Source: an uncultured Granulosicoccaceae bacterium
GTDB lineage: Bacteria > Pseudomonadota > Gammaproteobacteria > Granulosicoccales > Granulosicoccaceae
Reading direction: 5' to 3'
Assembly (NCBI GenBank): GCA_938035125.1
Contig: CALHNS010000078.1
Span: 1 to 43,001, forward strand
DNA: 43,001 nucleotides
Positions within the stretch are counted from its first letter, which is position 1. The number at the start of each line of letters is the position of its first letter. The translations under genes were made by a program, and so were the position numbers. Shown piece by piece: positions 40,884 to 43,001 of this stretch. The notes under the pieces were generated by a model. The model did not search any database, had not been told where the DNA came from, and was given only the letters and a program-made list of their open reading frames with translations.

Positions 40884-43001
40884 TTAACTCTTCGGTTTAA
40901 TGTTCTCTGGATCGTACAAAGGCGCATAGCCAACGCCAGCAACGCTGATAGGAAACGTTTCCCCTAAATACTCAATGTTAAATTCATTGCCCACTTTGGC
41001 TAATTCAAAAGGTAGATAACCCAGCGCTATGTTTTTACCCACGGTTGGGCCATAAGCAATACTGGTGGTGAATGAGCGTCTGCCTTTAGAATCAACCGGT
41101 ACTTCGCCTGTCACTTTATCCAAAATTGGGCAGGTATCAACGGGGTAACGTGCCACGCCTTGGCTATCAACGTTGTCGTCCACCACGAAGGTACACAACA
41201 TGGCCACCTGATTAGGAAGTTCTCGCTGAGCCACATAGGCCGCTTTTCCATGAAAATCAGCAGCTTTTACTTTTGGTCTGGCAAGGTCTGCCTCCATCAA
41301 GTTGTATTCAGTCAGTAAGTCTGCGTTTTGTAAGCGTAGGCTTTTCTCTAAGCGGCGGCTATTGGCGTAGGTTTCCACACCAATAGGTGTCACTCCTTGT
41401 TCGGCTAGGGCATCCCAAACAGCTAAGCCATCGTCGTAAGCAAAGTGCAATTCCCAACCCTGTTCGCCCACGTAACTGATGCGAAAGGCGCTTACCTTTT
41501 TGCCCGCTATGGTGATCGTTTTAACGGTGACAAACGGGAAGTTCTCATTCGATAAAGCGCTTGGGTCATCAACAACTTTCTCTAGCGTGGTTCTGGCGTT
41601 AGGCCCCCATAAGCCTAGGCAGGCAAAATCGGTTATACGATCAGTGATGCTGAGGTTGGTAAAGCCTTTGTCGGTTGAGATGCGTTGCATCCAAACAAAA
41701 TCACGATTGCCAGCGTCACCGCCGTCCATTACCCGGTAATGATCTTCTGCCAAACGCACCACGGTTAAGTCGGCTCTGACACCGCCGTCATGATCTAGAA
41801 AATGGGTGTAGATGCCTTTACCAACCGCGGTATCGCCACCCACTTTGGCCACACAAACGTACTCCATTAATTTTTCTGCATCGGGGCCTTTCACATCGTA
41901 AATAGCGAAGTGCGAAAGATTCACCATGCCAACATCTTCAGACAGTTTTAAATGCTCGGCATTCGAAACGCGCCAAAAGTGGCGGTTGTCCCATTCATGT
42001 TCGCGTACTGGGATTTTATCTCCATAAGTTTCCAGTAAATGTTCGTTACTGGCGTATCCGTGGGCGCGCTCCCAACCGGCTGCTTCCATGAAGTAGCCGC
42101 CTAGTGCAACCTCACGTTCGTAAAACGGACTCTTTCGTAAGCTTCGACCTTTAGAGTAGGGTTCACGGCTGTGCACCGCTGGGTTGTAAATTTTAAATGC
42201 GGTTTCGTAGCAGCGATCGTGTATGTATTGTTCGTCTTGTTGGAATTTGTAATAACGAGCTACGTCGATGTGGCTATGGTCCAGCTCGGTTTTGCCGTCC
42301 GTCATCCAGTCGGCAATCAATTTACCGGTTCCCGGGCCATCTTTAACCCAAACCGATACGGCATACCAAAGGCCACGCACATTGGCTGATTCACCTACCG
42401 ATGGTCCGCCGTCTGCGGTAACTTGCAATAGTCCATTGAACGAACGTTTTTCGTCGTAGCCAAGTTCGCCTAAGATGGGCGTCAGTTCCATGGCTCGCTC
42501 AAGCGGTTCCATGATTTGCTCCATCTCTAAATCTCGCTGCGAGGGCGATAAGCGTGCCTCCTCTTTATCGAGAATGTCTCGTGGGTGACATAAGCGAGGC
42601 TCGGATTCTTCGTAATATCCCCACTCAATCATGCCGCCTTCGGTGCTGGTTGGGTCACCGGTGTCACGTAAGTAAGCTGAATTCCCCTGATCGCGCAGCA
42701 GTGGCCAGCCAATGTCTTTACCGGTGCCTGCAAATTCTTCATAAGGTCCGAACCACAATAGCGGGTGATCCACTGGCATCACGGGTAAATCTTCATCGGC
42801 CATGTTGGCAATGAGTCGGCCCCATAAGCCTGCGCACACCACCACATAGTCTGCGTCTATATGACCCCTAGAGGTGGTAACGCCTGTGATGCGTCCATCC
42901 TTTATGGATAAGTCGGTGGCTTCGGTGTTGGCGAAGACTTGCAGCTTCCCTGTTGCCACGCATTCTTCCACGATCTCGCCAGAAACAACTTGTGATCGAG
43001 G
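40884..43001 (-). CDS. FAD-dependent dimethylglycine/sarcosine dehydrogenase-like protein (5' end outside window)
   Basis: The visible 705 codons (to the right edge, no start in view) are the C-terminal part of a long protein. Residues nearest the edge (VVCAGLWGRLIANMA) are the end of a DAO-type FAD domain; the middle (DKEEARLSPSQRDLEMEQ, GLLQVTADGGPSVGESANVRGLWYAVSVWVKDGPGTGKLIADWM) is the rest of it. The C-terminal 400 residues are a GcvT-like tetrahydrofolate domain: VGMVNLSHFAIYDVKGPDAEKLM, SITDRITDFACLGLWGPNARTTLE, RISYVGEQGWELHF and NSRRLEKSLR. Such enzymes oxidise N-methyl groups and pass the carbon to THF. Exact substrate (dimethylglycine, sarcosine or a related methylamine) cannot be told. 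Confidence 0.88.
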   Translation of the reverse strand, partial: PRSQVVSGEIVEECVATGKLQVFANTEATDLSIKDGRITGVTTSRGHIDADYVVVCAGLWGRLIANMADEDLPVMPVDHPLLWFGPYEEFAGTGKDIGWPLLRDQGNSAYLRDTGDPTSTEGGMIEWGYYEESEPRLCHPRDILDKEEARLSPSQRDLEMEQIMEPLERAMELTPILGELGYDEKRSFNGLLQVTADGGPSVGESANVRGLWYAVSVWVKDGPGTGKLIADWMTDGKTELDHSHIDVARYYKFQQDEQYIHDRCYETAFKIYNPAVHSREPYSKGRSLRKSPFYEREVALGGYFMEAAGWERAHGYASNEHLLETYGDKIPVREHEWDNRHFWRVSNAEHLKLSEDVGMVNLSHFAIYDVKGPDAEKLMEYVCVAKVGGDTAVGKGIYTHFLDHDGGVRADLTVVRLAEDHYRVMDGGDAGNRDFVWMQRISTDKGFTNLSITDRITDFACLGLWGPNARTTLEKVVDDPSALSNENFPFVTVKTITIAGKKVSAFRISYVGEQGWELHFAYDDGLAVWDALAEQGVTPIGVETYANSRRLEKSLRLQNADLLTEYNLMEADLARPKVKAADFHGKAAYVAQRELPNQVAMLCTFVVDDNVDSQGVARYPVDTCPILDKVTGEVPVDSKGRRSFTTSIAYGPTVGKNIALGYLPFELAKVGNEFNIEYLGETFPISVAGVGYAPLYDPENIKPKS

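Noticed and set aside
1-43001. Search for tRNA genes, CRISPR arrays, insertion sequences and prophage
   Set aside because: No tRNA-like cloverleaf, regular spaced repeat, transposase or integrase motif was recognised by reading.

Overview
The window looks like a piece of chromosome from a free-living, probably marine, heterotrophic gammaproteobacterium. This rests on the gene content: a YbiT-type ABC-F protein with the enterobacterial length, a fused CysG siroheme synthase, FG-GAP and DUF481 envelope proteins, and a REC-PAS-GGDEF-EAL regulator. By eye the base composition is moderate, and genes are densely packed with convergent 3' ends that nearly touch or overlap. I cannot fix a genus. I see no tRNA, rRNA, insertion sequence, phage gene or CRISPR array.

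Left part (1-8056). A truncated TonB-dependent receptor on the minus strand is preceded by a clear cobalamin riboswitch, so it is most likely a BtuB-type B12 receptor. Next to it lies a D-2-hydroxyglutarate-dehydrogenase-like flavoenzyme. Then come a plus-strand fatty-acid desaturase, Ogt-type DNA repair methyltransferase, EamA exporter, unusual formyltransferase, atypical SDR without the YxxxK motif, and a CbiX/SirB-type chelatase.

Sulfur block (8028-12180). An Lrp/AsnC regulator is transcribed away from a tight operon: TrxR-like ferredoxin-NADP reductase, DUF2849 protein, sulfite reductase hemoprotein and DUF934 protein. The siroheme this enzyme needs could come from the nearby CbiX/SirB-type chelatase and from CysG at 27.7-29.1 kb. 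A 402-bp gap (12181-12582) follows; it holds a structured element that I could not assign to a family.

Middle part (12583-30363). It contains a DinB-like and an NRDE/TANGO2-like protein, a small membrane protein, a secreted seven-repeat FG-GAP protein with a GlyGly-CTERM-like tail, the REC-PAS-GGDEF-EAL protein, a D-lactate dehydrogenase-like flavoenzyme, YbiT, a phytanoyl-CoA dioxygenase, a GH16 lipoprotein divergent from a LuxR-type regulator, a HerA-like ATPase, CysG, and a TrpD2/YbiB-like protein.

Inositol block (30395-39467). A DmdA-like GcvT-family protein and a LacI-type regulator precede a divergent inositol catabolic cluster. IolE-like and Gfo/Idh/MocA genes run left; iolD, iolC, iolB and an IolJ-type aldolase run right, ending at a strong terminator. 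A perfect 14-bp palindrome in the divergent promoter region is a likely LacI-family operator. The nearby DmdA-like protein suggests, as inference only, that the locus may handle O-methylated cyclitols. The cluster has no iolA and no transporter in view.

Right end (39468-43001). A 462-bp gap leads to a DUF481 outer-membrane protein and a bidirectional terminator. The C-terminal part of a dimethylglycine/sarcosine dehydrogenase-like FAD/GcvT protein runs in from the right edge.
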